NCBI RefSeq assembly: GCF_040807025.1
Contig: NC_090951.1
Span: forward strand, 30,441,073-30,505,072
Source of the DNA: Struthio camelus
Lineage: Eukaryota; Chordata; Aves; Struthioniformes; Struthionidae
Direction of reading: 5' to 3'
Length of the DNA stretch: 64,000 nt
The first letter of the stretch is position 1. Every line of letters begins with the position of its first letter. A program made the translations under genes and the position numbers. The notes below the pieces were generated by a model, which saw only the letters and a program-made list of their open reading frames with translations, ran no database searches and had not been told where the DNA came from. Below, one piece after another: positions 27,101 to 38,468 of the stretch.

Positions 27101-30100
27101 CCAGAGGGCAAATGCCACAGCAATACCTTCACCTGGCCTCGTTGCCCTAAAAAAATGAACCGAGCAAAAATAAAGACAGCTTTCCTCAAGCCAGCCTGGC
27201 CCTGTGCCCTCTTGGTTCCCCTCCGAGAGCCGCGTGGGGGCCTACGGGGGTAGTAGAAGAGGGGAGGATGGGACAGGCTTCCCAGTTGGCACCTGGAGCG
27301 AGCCCCACTCCTTCCTCCCACCCTGGGGAGAGGGGAGCCTTTTACTTTGCCCCAATGGGCAAACTGGGAAGGAAGGGAAGAGATTAGTGGAGAGGACAGG
27401 GCTCTGGCACTGCAGCAGGGATGGGACGAGGGGACCGGGGCAGTGCCTCTGCCAGGGCGCCCAGCCCACTGGCGGTCTGGGCCTCCTGCCACGCAGGTGG
27501 GCTAGTAGCCAAAGGGGTGATGGTGCCATTCAATGCCATTTGAGCAGAGCCAGCTTTACTGAGCTCTCCACTCTCCCTGCTGCCCTTTTGCATTCATGCC
27601 TCCCTTTGCCTTGGCCTTTCTGCCTTTGTCTTTTATCACCTTCCCTTCTTTCTCAGCCTGGCCACTCCCCTCTCCCCACCTCTCGCTCTTTCTTGGAGGC
27701 TTTCTGTGTCCCACTGCCTCCTCCCTGCCTCTGCCCTCCTCCGCACTGCGGGGCACCGATCTCTTCCTCCGTCTCCCAGCGTTGCCAAGAGGCCACTGCA
27801 AAGCCGGGGCTTTGCTGGCACCGCAGCTGAGCCAAGTGGTAAAGGAGGGCACCTTGGGTGGCTGCTAATGCCACCTCGCTGGGACTTGCACGGGCTGTTC
27901 CTGAGCATGCCCATGGCAGGACAGCCACTGCGGAACCCCCCCTGCAGGATCTTGGGAAAGTGGACGTCCCTGGGCCAGCTGCCCTCCTGCCTCACTGCAG
28001 CTATACGATTTGCCCCTCTTAGTGCTCTCAGCTGCAGCTGCTCGTGCACTTTTTGCTCTTTTCATGAGCATCTGCTCCCCGTGCTGGTCACCGCATGGCC
28101 ATGGTGCTGGCATGCAGGAGGGAACAGGCATGTGCTGCTGGGACTGAGTGCGGCACAGCTCCGTTCCCATTGGATTATGGTGGCCATGGGGGCTGGGCTC
28201 TGCAGACTGTGTGTGTGCCAAATCAGTGCCACGGCATGGTGTGAGGGATGTCCCAGTTGCCTTGTTGGTCCAGGGGGAGGCAAGAGTGCAGGTGGCTGGG
28301 TGTCCCCTGAGGGTCCCCCAGAGCCTGGCACAGAGCATGGGTTCCTGCTCCACTGCTCCCATGCAGTGGGAGGATGCGCTGGTGGCTCGATGCCCTTTGC
28401 AAGTGTTCCTGTCATCTGTAAGCACTCCTCCAGGCCAATCTTTCTGCGTTTTCCCAGCTGCGCCCCTTGAGTCGTTGGCTGGGGAGACCACACCACTGTA
28501 GGATTAGGAGATGGGTGCCCCAGAGCTTGGCTGGCCCCAGGCTCTTCGGAGCAGCCCGTGGTGCTATCTGGTTCAGGATGTCCCGTCCTGGGAGAGTTGG
28601 GGGTTGCCAGGACACATGTAAGTGTTCTGAAACATGCTCTGTGTCTGCACAACCAAACTGTCCATGTGTCTTTTTGCACGTAGGCGTGTTCCTGCCTCAG
28701 GCATGGGCCATGCCATGCCCACATGCAGGGTAATGCCAGTATCGCAGCTCCTTCTGGGGCAACATTCATGCATGTTCATGTGTGTGTTGCTTCGTGTGCA
28801 GGGGTGCACACCAGTCTGCCTGTGTGCTGGAGCACACATGATCAATGGCAGCCCTGGGCACAAGCATTTTGGGGGGGGGGGGCACGGGTCCCACCTGATT
28901 TGACAAGGGTCACTATTTATTTGTCTGTAGTGTCCATGTGCAGTGGAGTGGGGGAGGACATGGTTTTGCTTGGGTCCATGTGTGTCTGTGGTTTTACGTG
29001 TTGCCATGCATGTAACTGCATGGTCATGGATGGATCAGTGTGTGTGCACGCGCACACCTGTTTCCTGGTGTGCATGTGCTGCTGCAGGACTCCACGGCCC
29101 AGGCAGCTGCAGGCTTGAGCATGACTCTGCATGTTTGGCAGCGGTGTGGAGCTGTGCAGCCATGCGTGTCTGGGCTAGGGGTGCTGGGCTCTGCGGCTGC
29201 AGTGCTGTGTGTTGCAATGGGTGCGAGCGCAGCCCCCATCTGGGCACTGGCGCCTGGCTCAGGCTGGCGAAGGAAGGAAGATGGAGCTGGGTGCCGGGCG
29301 TTTTTCTTCATAAACAAGGGTATTTAGGGCCAATTGGAGCATGAATAATTCGCGTGGCAGCCAATAGCTGGGTGCCGGCTCCATCGCAGCGCTCGCCTGC
29401 AATGGAGGCCAAACCTGCCGGGGCTGCGCGGCGCGGCGAGGGGGAAGGGCGAGGGAGGGATTAGCGCAGGGCTGGGGCTCCGCTATAAATCGAGGCGAGG
29501 GGCTGACCCAGCGCAGAGCTCCACTTCGCCTCAGCCGCTGCGTCACCCGTGCAGAGACCCCGTGCTCGGCCTGCTCTGCCCGTGCATCCTTGCCTGCCCG
29601 GCTCCTCACCATGCCTGAGTGCTGGGATGGGGTAGGTATCGCCGTTCCCCTGGCCACCCTCCAGATTGGGCTTTGCACAAATTCCTTCCCCCGCTGCCCT
29701 AGGCTGCACCTTTGCACCAGCCGGGGCTTGGCTGGGGCCAGCCAGGCATCAGCGAGGGGGTATCTGCTGCCGGGGAGCCTTTTCTCCCCCTGGCCCCACT
29801 GCTCCATCCCTGCCATGCCGTGGGTGTCAGGGCCGCATTGTCCTTGAGCATGTCCTCCCTGAGCCTGAAAGAGATGCAGCAGCCGGCTGAGTGCAGACGC
29901 AGCGGCCAGAGGCTGCGTTTGGGCTGGCCCTGGCTGCAGGGGCGGTAGCACCCCTTCCCGAGACCCCCACCCCCCCGGCTTGGGGATGGGCGCAGGGCAT
30001 GGGAGGTGTTTTCTTGCGGTGTTAGAGCGAGCCCTCAGCTGCTGACCAGGCTCTGCAGTGATTGCAATGCCCGGTGGCAACAGGCTGTTGTGGAGGGTGA

Positions 30101-33100
30101 CGCTGCGGGGAGGGAGGGTGGCACCAGTGGTGGCACCGTAAGGAGGGTGCGTGGCACTGCAGGGAGGGCGAGTGGCCGCTTTGGGGCTCAGAGGAAGAGG
30201 CAGGCGAGCGGGTGGGAGTGCTGCAGTGGGCGAGCAGATAACCTTGTGCTTGCTCAGCCTTGCACAGGGCTGGGCTCTGCCAGGTATCCGTGGGTGCTGT
30301 GCCCCCCATCCACACTGCTCCGCACCCCTCCTCGCTGGGACCGTGGCATCGATTGCCTACTTCGTCCCCTCCATTCCAAGCATCTCCCCCAAGCTGGTGT
30401 CCCTGCGGCAAAGGGCAAGGCTATGTACCCAGTGATGCTGCAGAGGCTGCACCACGGGCAGGGACGCGCCTGGCTTTGGTGATGGGGGCAGCCGCACTGG
30501 GAAAGGAGCTGCTGGGGAAGGGGCACCTGGATCATGTGATTTTGGGGTCGGATGGCCCGTGGGCATGTGGACGGGGAGTAGGCACCCCCCATGCCTGGGA
30601 TCAGACTTCCCGCTCGGTGACCTTGGGCCAGGCCCTTCCTCTGCCTTGGTTTCCCCATCCATCATTGCAGGGGATGTCCTTGCTCCTTGCTGGCAGCAGT
30701 CAGCAGGGAGAGAAGCACTGCCCCGTGCAAGCTGGGGAGCAGAGGGGCTGCCCATGTTTGCAGGCTGGGGCCAGGGTGCCCTTGGGGCGCCACGTGTCGT
30801 CTCCGTGAAGCCCTTGAGCTGCCCTCAGGCGCCAGGTGCCCCCTGAGGCTGGGCAGACTTTGTCAAGGGGTGTCACCGCAGCGAGGAAACCCTGTCCTCC
30901 AGTGGTTTCTTCAACCTGAGGCCTGCGTCCTTCAGAGTCCTTGGTGGCACGTGGCCCTCAGGAGTGCTACATGGGCAGGCAGAGGGGCCCACTCCCCCCC
31001 AACATCTCACCTCCAGGGATGCTCCATGCCTGCAGGGAGGGCGGTACTGGGTCGGGCACCACATCAGCATCCCCTGCCTGACCTATTTGGCACAGGGAGC
31101 ACCTGTGACACCAAGAGCATCACAGGGATGGGGGACACTGGGGGTGATGGCATGCTGGCTTTGAGGTCACTGCCAGCCAGTGGACAGGGACGTTTGGACA
31201 GTTCCTCACCCCATTCTGTCCCAAGCAGAGGCCTTGGCAGGCACCCGGGCTCACAGCCTCAGTTTCCCTGGCTCGCTGGCAATGCTGGCCACAGAGGAGA
31301 GGACTGGAGGCTACAAGCAACCCTGGGTGCAGCACGTCAGGGCTGGAGGTCATCGATCCCCCCCGAAACCTCCACCCTCCCCAGCTCCCAGCGACTGGGT
31401 CCTCTTGGCTGCTGCCTCCTCCTCTCCCAGGCTGCAGCAGGGAGGGGAAAGTGTGGTTGGGAAGGTGTCGGCCCCAGCCTGCTCAAATGTCCCTGATGTA
31501 GTAGCCCATCTCCCTGCCAGGCTGCACCTCCTTTCCAGTCAGGGAAACTGAGGCATGGGGCAGTCCTGGTCACTGCTTCTTATCATAGCCTCTTCAGACC
31601 AGGGGGTTTTAAAGTCATTTTAGCTGTCATTTTGGGTCAGGATGCAGCATTTCCCACAGTAGTGTTCAAGATCCAGCCTCAGCCTGTTTGCACCAGACAT
31701 GGCAAATCCAGGCCAGGTGGCCTGCTCTGTGATCCCCTATACTGTCCCCAAAACTCTCTTGGTCTCAAGTCCTCCTGTTCCAAGTCCTCCCATCCCATCT
31801 CATGGTCTTCGTGTCTCATCCCATGATCCTGCCCTCCCCAAGGCCCTTTGGCCCATCCCACGTCCTCTCATCCCTTCCCCACCCCTCCTGTCCCAAAACC
31901 CTATCCCATCCCATGTTCCTGTCCCATGATCCTCCTATCCCATCCTAAATCCTCCTATCCTATCCCAAGTTCTCCTATCCTGTGATTCATATATCCCTTC
32001 CCATGGTCATCCCATCTCATCCCACCCCATCCCAAACTCAAGTCTCATCCCATGATCCTCCTCTCTCAAATCCTCTTGTCCCAAAAACCTCTATCTCTTT
32101 GCATGTCCTCCCATCCTCTTCCAAAAATCACCTATCCCATCTCGTGATCCTCCCATCCCGTCTCAATCCTCCTGTGCCATCTCGAATGACCCCCCCGCTT
32201 CCTTGGACCCTTTCTTGGGGCATGAGTGCGCGTTTCCCAGGAGCTGCTCCTAGGTGGCATCTGGGCCTCAGTTTCCCTGTTGGAGGAGGCTGGGCTGTGC
32301 TGTCATCTCACCAGCTGCTTGTACAGGCTCTACTCACAGCCGCTTCTTAGCCCAGGGATGCTGTGCCAATTGCTCTGATGAACATCCGCTTGGGTCTGCA
32401 GAGAAGGCAAGGGTGCGACGAGGGTTCAAGGAGAGGGTGTCTGAGTCCATGGAGGACTATCCACAGGGTGCTATTAAATATGCAGCAGTCACATCCAGCT
32501 CAGGAAATCCCCGTGCCACAAGTCAATGGAGGCTGGGAGTGTATTCAGGGAGCACAGTATATGCGTGACTTGTTCTGCCTTCTGTCACTGACTGGGATGC
32601 AGGGCTGCTGGAGCTCTGCATTTTCCCAGGACAACTGCTCCCATTTTCCTTGAGTACTGTGCGCAGTATCGACAGGGTGGCCTTCCTGACCCAGTTGGGG
32701 GGATACCAATCTTTCCTATAGGGGCTGGCTGGGATGCACTGACTTGCTTGTGGATGATCCCCATGGGGGCGAGGTTTCAGTTGCTCCAAGGTTTTAGGTG
32801 CTAGGGAGGCCTGTGGCCACCTGCCTGGGCAAACCTGGCAAGCCCCAGGTGTGTACGCATGGCCTGTGCCCATGGCTGAGTACACACATGTGCTGTGCAG
32901 AGTCGGAGCAGTGCAGGCGGCACTGTGTCACTCACCTTCCCCTTCCTCTTGGCTTGCAATGCCAGGGAGGGAGCGACGTGGAGTGGGACGCTGGGGCAGG
33001 AGGGTTGTCTGCAGGGAGAGCGAGCGTCACCCTGTCTCTCCTCTTCCCCCCAGGAACATGACATTGAGACCCCCTACGGGCTGCTGCACGTGGTCATCCG

Positions 33101-36100
33101 GGGCTCCCCCAAGGGCAATCGCCCGGCTATCCTGACCTACCATGATGTTGGCCTCAACCGTAAGCGTTGCCCCCCCCCGGGGAGGCAGGGGACAGGGCAT
33201 CCACGGGGCTGCAAAATGCTGCACCAGGTGATCTGGCAAAGCTGACCATGCAGCCGCCGCTCCATCCCGCCGGCTGGCCAGCCCTGTCGGGATTCAGAGC
33301 ATGGCCCCCAGCTTGCTGTGAGGCTCAGTGAAGGCCAAAGGAGCCTGGAATTAGCAGCAACACATTGCTGCTCCCAGCGAGGCAGGGAAGGGGGGCCCCA
33401 CTGTGGCTGCGCACCCCACTCCACTGCCTGGCCCCCTGTGAGCCCGCACGCCTGGGCAGTGCTGCAGGAACGAGCTGGCCCCATGGATGCTGCGCTTTCT
33501 GTGAGCTGCCTGGCCTCCCATCGGCCCAAGCCAGGACGCCTGGGTCCCCTGTGAGCGTGGGAAGGCTCTCTCCCCGCTGGCAGCTGAGTCACCAGCGCCT
33601 ACGTGAGCTGCCTCTTGATCAAGGCAGTGCTCGTGTATCCAGGGATGCATCACATTGGTTACGATGGGCTCTGAAAGTGCCTCACTCCCCCCACAGTTTG
33701 GGAGGGTGTCCTGGGGCCAGCGCAGCGAGGTAGGACCTGGCCAAGTCCCTGGTGGCAGTTGCGTCCTGCCGTGGCAGCTGTGCCCCGTCGGCAGCAACAC
33801 CAGGGCTGTTCCTCCTGCTGTTTCTAAGCAAGGAGATTTGCAGCCGTGTCTCAAATCTCCTCTTTGCCTGAGTCCTTCTAGGGGATTTTGGGCCACTAAT
33901 CCAGCTGCCAGCCGAGGGGGAGTGTGGAACAGTGCCTGGCCCAGAGCCCTGTGTTTCCCTGGCCTGCGTGGGGCTGGGGGAGATCCCAGTGCCCGGGGAA
34001 GGAATTATGGACTAATGAGCTGGGAAGCAATTAGCCTGGAATGAAGCTGCCAGCTCCCTCCTTTTACCTCCCCCCTGCCCTTCACAAGGCGATGGGGAGG
34101 GCTTTGGTGGCATGCTGTCTCCCAGCTGAGGGGCAGGGGGGCAGAGGGGCAGGGGGGCAGTGGATGGCCTCCCTCCTCTGGTCAGGGTGTTTGGTCCCTG
34201 ATCTCCGGCTGCCCTCAACAGACAAGCTGTGCTTCAATACCTTCTTCAACTACGAGGACATGCAGGAGATCACGAAGCACTTTGTGGTGTGCCACGTGGA
34301 TGCGCCAGGCCAGCAGGCGGGAGCCTCACAGTTCCCGCAGGGGTAGGTGCCCCTGGTCCGTGGGGCTGGCTGTGCCCACCAGCTTTGTCGCCTCCCTGCC
34401 TGCGGGGCTGTCACCCCTTGCAGGGGAGCGGGTGGGTGGCATCTCCATCCCTGCCCTGTAACCACTGTCCTGTGCCCCCCCCCGTGCTGCAGGTACCAGT
34501 ACCCGTCCATGGACCAGCTGGCTGCCATGTTACCCAGTGTGGTGCAGCATTTCGGGTGAGTCCTGCTGCCTCTGTCTCTGCTCCCAGCTCGGCCTCAGGT
34601 GCCAGCCAAGGGTGCAGGCCAGGGAGGTGAGGTGCTGGAGGGCACAGAAGACAAGGGCCTGGGGCTGGGAGGGGGGAAATTGTCCCACAACCTGGGACCT
34701 TGCATGTCTTTTGGGGCCCTGCTGCAGGCCTTGCAGGAGGCAGAAGGGTGCCAGAGCCTGCTGGGCCCCCTGCACTCCCCTCTCTGCCTTCCAGGTTCAA
34801 GTATGTGATTGGCATTGGCGTGGGGGCAGGAGCCTACGTGCTGGCCAAGTTTGCGGTGAGTCTGGCGCTAGGATGGGGCGTGAATTGCCCGTGCCCGCTG
34901 ACACCCCTGGGCATGCCATGCCACTGGGAAGGCTCCTGGAACGCCAGGGTGGCTGGGACGACAGTGTCATGTTGTGCTCACCGCATCCCCTGCCACCCCC
35001 AGGACAGGGCTGCATCTGCTCCTCAGAGCTGCCAAAAGCCTCAGGGCTCAGGGGCTGCCAGAGCTCACCCCAGCTTTGGTTAGTAGGACAGCTCGTGGGC
35101 AGCACTGTGGCGGAGGGGGACAGCCCTGGGCACGTGCCCCCTCCCCGCTGCGCATCATCCCCTTCTCTTGGTGCAGCTCATCTTTCCCGACCTGGTGGAA
35201 GGGCTGGTCCTCATGAACATTGACCCCAATGGCAAAGGCTGGATTGACTGGGCAGCTTCCAAGGTGAGCTCAGCCCCGGCAGCCCCCCCCAGGGCTCAGC
35301 ACCCCTGTCCTGCACCGTCCTGCGGGGCCAGGGCAGGAGCCAGCCGCAGTGAGGGTGTAACTGCCTGTGCTCCATCCACAGCTCTCAGGCCTCACCAGCA
35401 CACTGCCAGACATGGTCCTGTCCCACCTCTTCAGCCAGGTAAGGGCTGCCTGTCCTGCCCTCTGTCCCAGGGAAGGGGTTAACCAAACTCCGCTCATGTC
35501 CCTCCTGCCCGAGCTGGCCTCAGGCCTGACTGGGTCTGTGTGCAGCTTGTGCCCATGTGCTACCCAGGCGTGAAGCCTGCTAGCGTTCCTGTCCTCCCCC
35601 GATGTGGCACCTGCTTGTGCCTGTGTGCTTCCTGGCTGTGCTGCTGCACAGCTGTCCCAGCTGCAGCATGCTGATGTCATCCTCCTCCAGCCATCGGCGG
35701 GGACCATGTAGGAAGGCTGTGGGGGAGCGGGACAGTCCCTTGCGTGGCTGGTCCCTTGGGTGGCCAGCAGCAGATGCCCTGCCTAGGCCAGGCTGATCTC
35801 TCTCCCTGCTGGCACAGGAGGAGCTGGTGAACAACACAGAGCTGGTGCAGAGTTACCGGCAGCAGATCAGCAGTGTGGTGAACCAGTTCAACCTCCAGCT
35901 CTTCCTCAACATGTACAACAGGTGAGTCTCCACCAGGATGAGGGGGCTGGGGCACCCATGGGTGGCCCCAAGGATGCCGCGGAGACCTTGGTCCCAGCTG
36001 GGCGCTGCTGTCACCCTCACAGGCAGGCAACAGAGCAAAGCAGGTCCCTGACACTGGCCAGGGGATAGGGATGGTATGGGGTGGTGGTACCAATGCCAGA

Positions 36101-38416
36101 GCCATTGCACCCATGAGCTTGCCATGTCCCAGAGCTCACAGCCATGGGTGCATGTCCACCTGGTCCCCCTCCAAGCTGGGTCCTGGCACAGGCCTGAGGA
36201 AGGGGGCAGAGGTGCTGCCCCACGTGTGCGGGTGGGAGGAATCTCCCTGCTTCGCTGGCTGCCATTTCCCATGGCGCAGGCGCTGCTTGGGGCATGGGGG
36301 GCCAGCGAGGATCATTGTGGGGCCCTCCATCTGCGGGGTAGTGGGACGCAGGGGCCAAGAGCCACTCCCCCAGCACTGGCAATGCGCCGGCTCTGCACTA
36401 TGGCACCAGTGGTAGGCAGTGGTAGCGCCTGCCCGCAGGGCTCATACTGGCCCCCTTTCTCCTCCGCTAGCCGCAGGGACCTGGACATCAACCGGCCCGG
36501 GACCGTGCCCAATGCCAAGACACTGCGGTAAGAGTCATGCCAGCGCAGGGGTCCTGGGCAGGCGGCCCACAGGCCAAGCCCTGACTGCACCTCGTCCTCC
36601 TCTCATTTCCAGCTGCCCTGTGATGCTGGTGGTGGGAGACAACGCTCCCGCCGAAGAGGGGGTGGTGAGTAGTAGCAGGATAGCGCCGCGTCACCTAAGT
36701 AGCAGGGTAGCGCTATGTCACCTGTGCACAGGCACGCTTGTGCTTACGTTCCCTGCATACTCAGACACGTGTGAACTCCCCGCATGCTGGTGCACACGTG
36801 CAGACTCACGTGCGAACCTGCCCGCTTGTGTTCACATACACCTGCATTTCCACGCTCAGCCATGCTCACACACACCCAGCCAGCCCCCGTGTGCCCAGAC
36901 ATGGGCACACATGCACACTGAAACATGTTTGTGCCCATGCACACTCCCTTCTTGGCTACGTGCACCCAAACTGCTGCTTGCACACGCCTGTGCTTACCCA
37001 TGCCTGCATGGCTGTGCACACTTGCAGAGTTACACATGCCATGCAGTTGGGCACACTTGCACACTCACGTGCAATAGTGTATGCACGCACACACTCCTCT
37101 AGCCCATGCACATGCAGATGAACATGTGCACATGTCTGTGCTTGTATACACATATGGGCATGCACAGGACCCCTCAGCGGCCAGCAGCTGCCTCTCACCA
37201 GCCCCACTCCATGCCCAGACCCCAGGGTGCGGGGGTGGGGGGCGTTCTTCCCAGGAATTGCCTGGCAGAAGGAAGGGCCCCTGTGCCTCGTGGCAGAAGA
37301 AGTTGATGCTGGTACCAGGGGCTCACCTTGACCTCCCCATTCCCCACCTGGCTGTGGTGGGATGTGCCTACCTGGGTGCTCAGGGCCAGTGGCAGTGCCC
37401 ATGGGCCACTTCTGCCAGGCTCAGGGCACCCTGAGGTGCTAATAAGGTCCCTCTCACCCGCAGGTGGAGTGTAACTCCAAGCTGGATCCTACCAACACCA
37501 CCTTCCTGAAGGTAAGTGGGCAGCAATGGGTAGCAGGGTGGTTCCCCACTCCCCAGGCAGTGCCTCTTTGCCCTGCACCCCTTGCCAGGTGATGGAGAGG
37601 GCCAGTAGGCCCCTGGCCCAGGTCTGTCTGGGCTGGAGGCAATGCGGGAAGAAAGGTGGCCCCAGTAGAGCCAAGGGGGGGCCATTTGGTGGCCTTCTGT
37701 CAGCGGGTGCCAGGGGGCAGAGGTCCCCACTACTAACCAGGCGCTTCTCTCTGTAGATGGCTGACTCCGGTGGGCTGCCCCAGGTCACCCAGGTGAGCAA
37801 CCCCCAGTTTCCCCAATCAACTGGGTAGACTGGGCCCTGGGGCATGCACTGGGGGTGGCCCTGGCTAGCAGGGGATGGGGTGCATGTGGGTGCAGGGTTC
37901 CTGTCCAGGGGATGCCCCCAGCTCCTCGCCTGGCCAGGGGGGAGCCGGGAGCGGGGGGTTGACAGGGGTCTCAGCCCTGGCTCAGCCTCCTCTCTCCCCA
38001 CAGCCCGGCAAGCTGACCGAAGCCTTCAAGTACTTCCTGCAAGGCATGGGCTACAGTGAGTGTCGGGGCCCACAGGGGCTGGATGCGCATCGGCGGGTGT
38101 GTGGGGCATGGGGGGCGGGGGGCAGGTATGCAGGTGCTACCCAGCAGCTGTGCGTGCTCATCCTGAGGTGTGTGCAGGTGTATGCAGGTGTGCACATCAG
38201 CGTGCATACAAAGCGTGTGTGTGTGTGTGTGTGTGTGCGTGTGCGCGCGCATGCACACACAGGCTGTGTGTGCAAACACGTGTATGTAAAAGAGCTGTGT
38301 GGGTGCACATGCGTATGTACAGGGTATATGTGTGCATGCACACAAATGTGTGTGTGAATGCATACACACATAGGTGTGCAGAGGCCATATGTGTTTGCAG
38401 GTCGATGTGCACAAGT

Positions 38417-38468
<52 letters not shown>

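Larger units (their letters stand above)
25033..33053 (+). other. NDRG4: NDRG4 intron 3 containing the internal promoter
   Basis: An 8-kb intron for the long isoform. It holds a run of 23 A at 25449-25471, two intronic AATAAA words near 26395-26405, a weak GT-rich field at about 28.66-29.07 kb, the second promoter and first exon (29.3-29.63 kb), and a CT-rich tandem repeat at 31.7-32.2 kb. I found no other coding exon. Confidence 0.85.

Noticed and set aside
29611-29631. The 21-nt MPECWDG exon as part of the long isoform
   Set aside because: It has a promoter and start codon but no acceptor site before it. Exon 3 joins in phase 0 directly to 33054, giving the expected TDWK-EHDIE junction.
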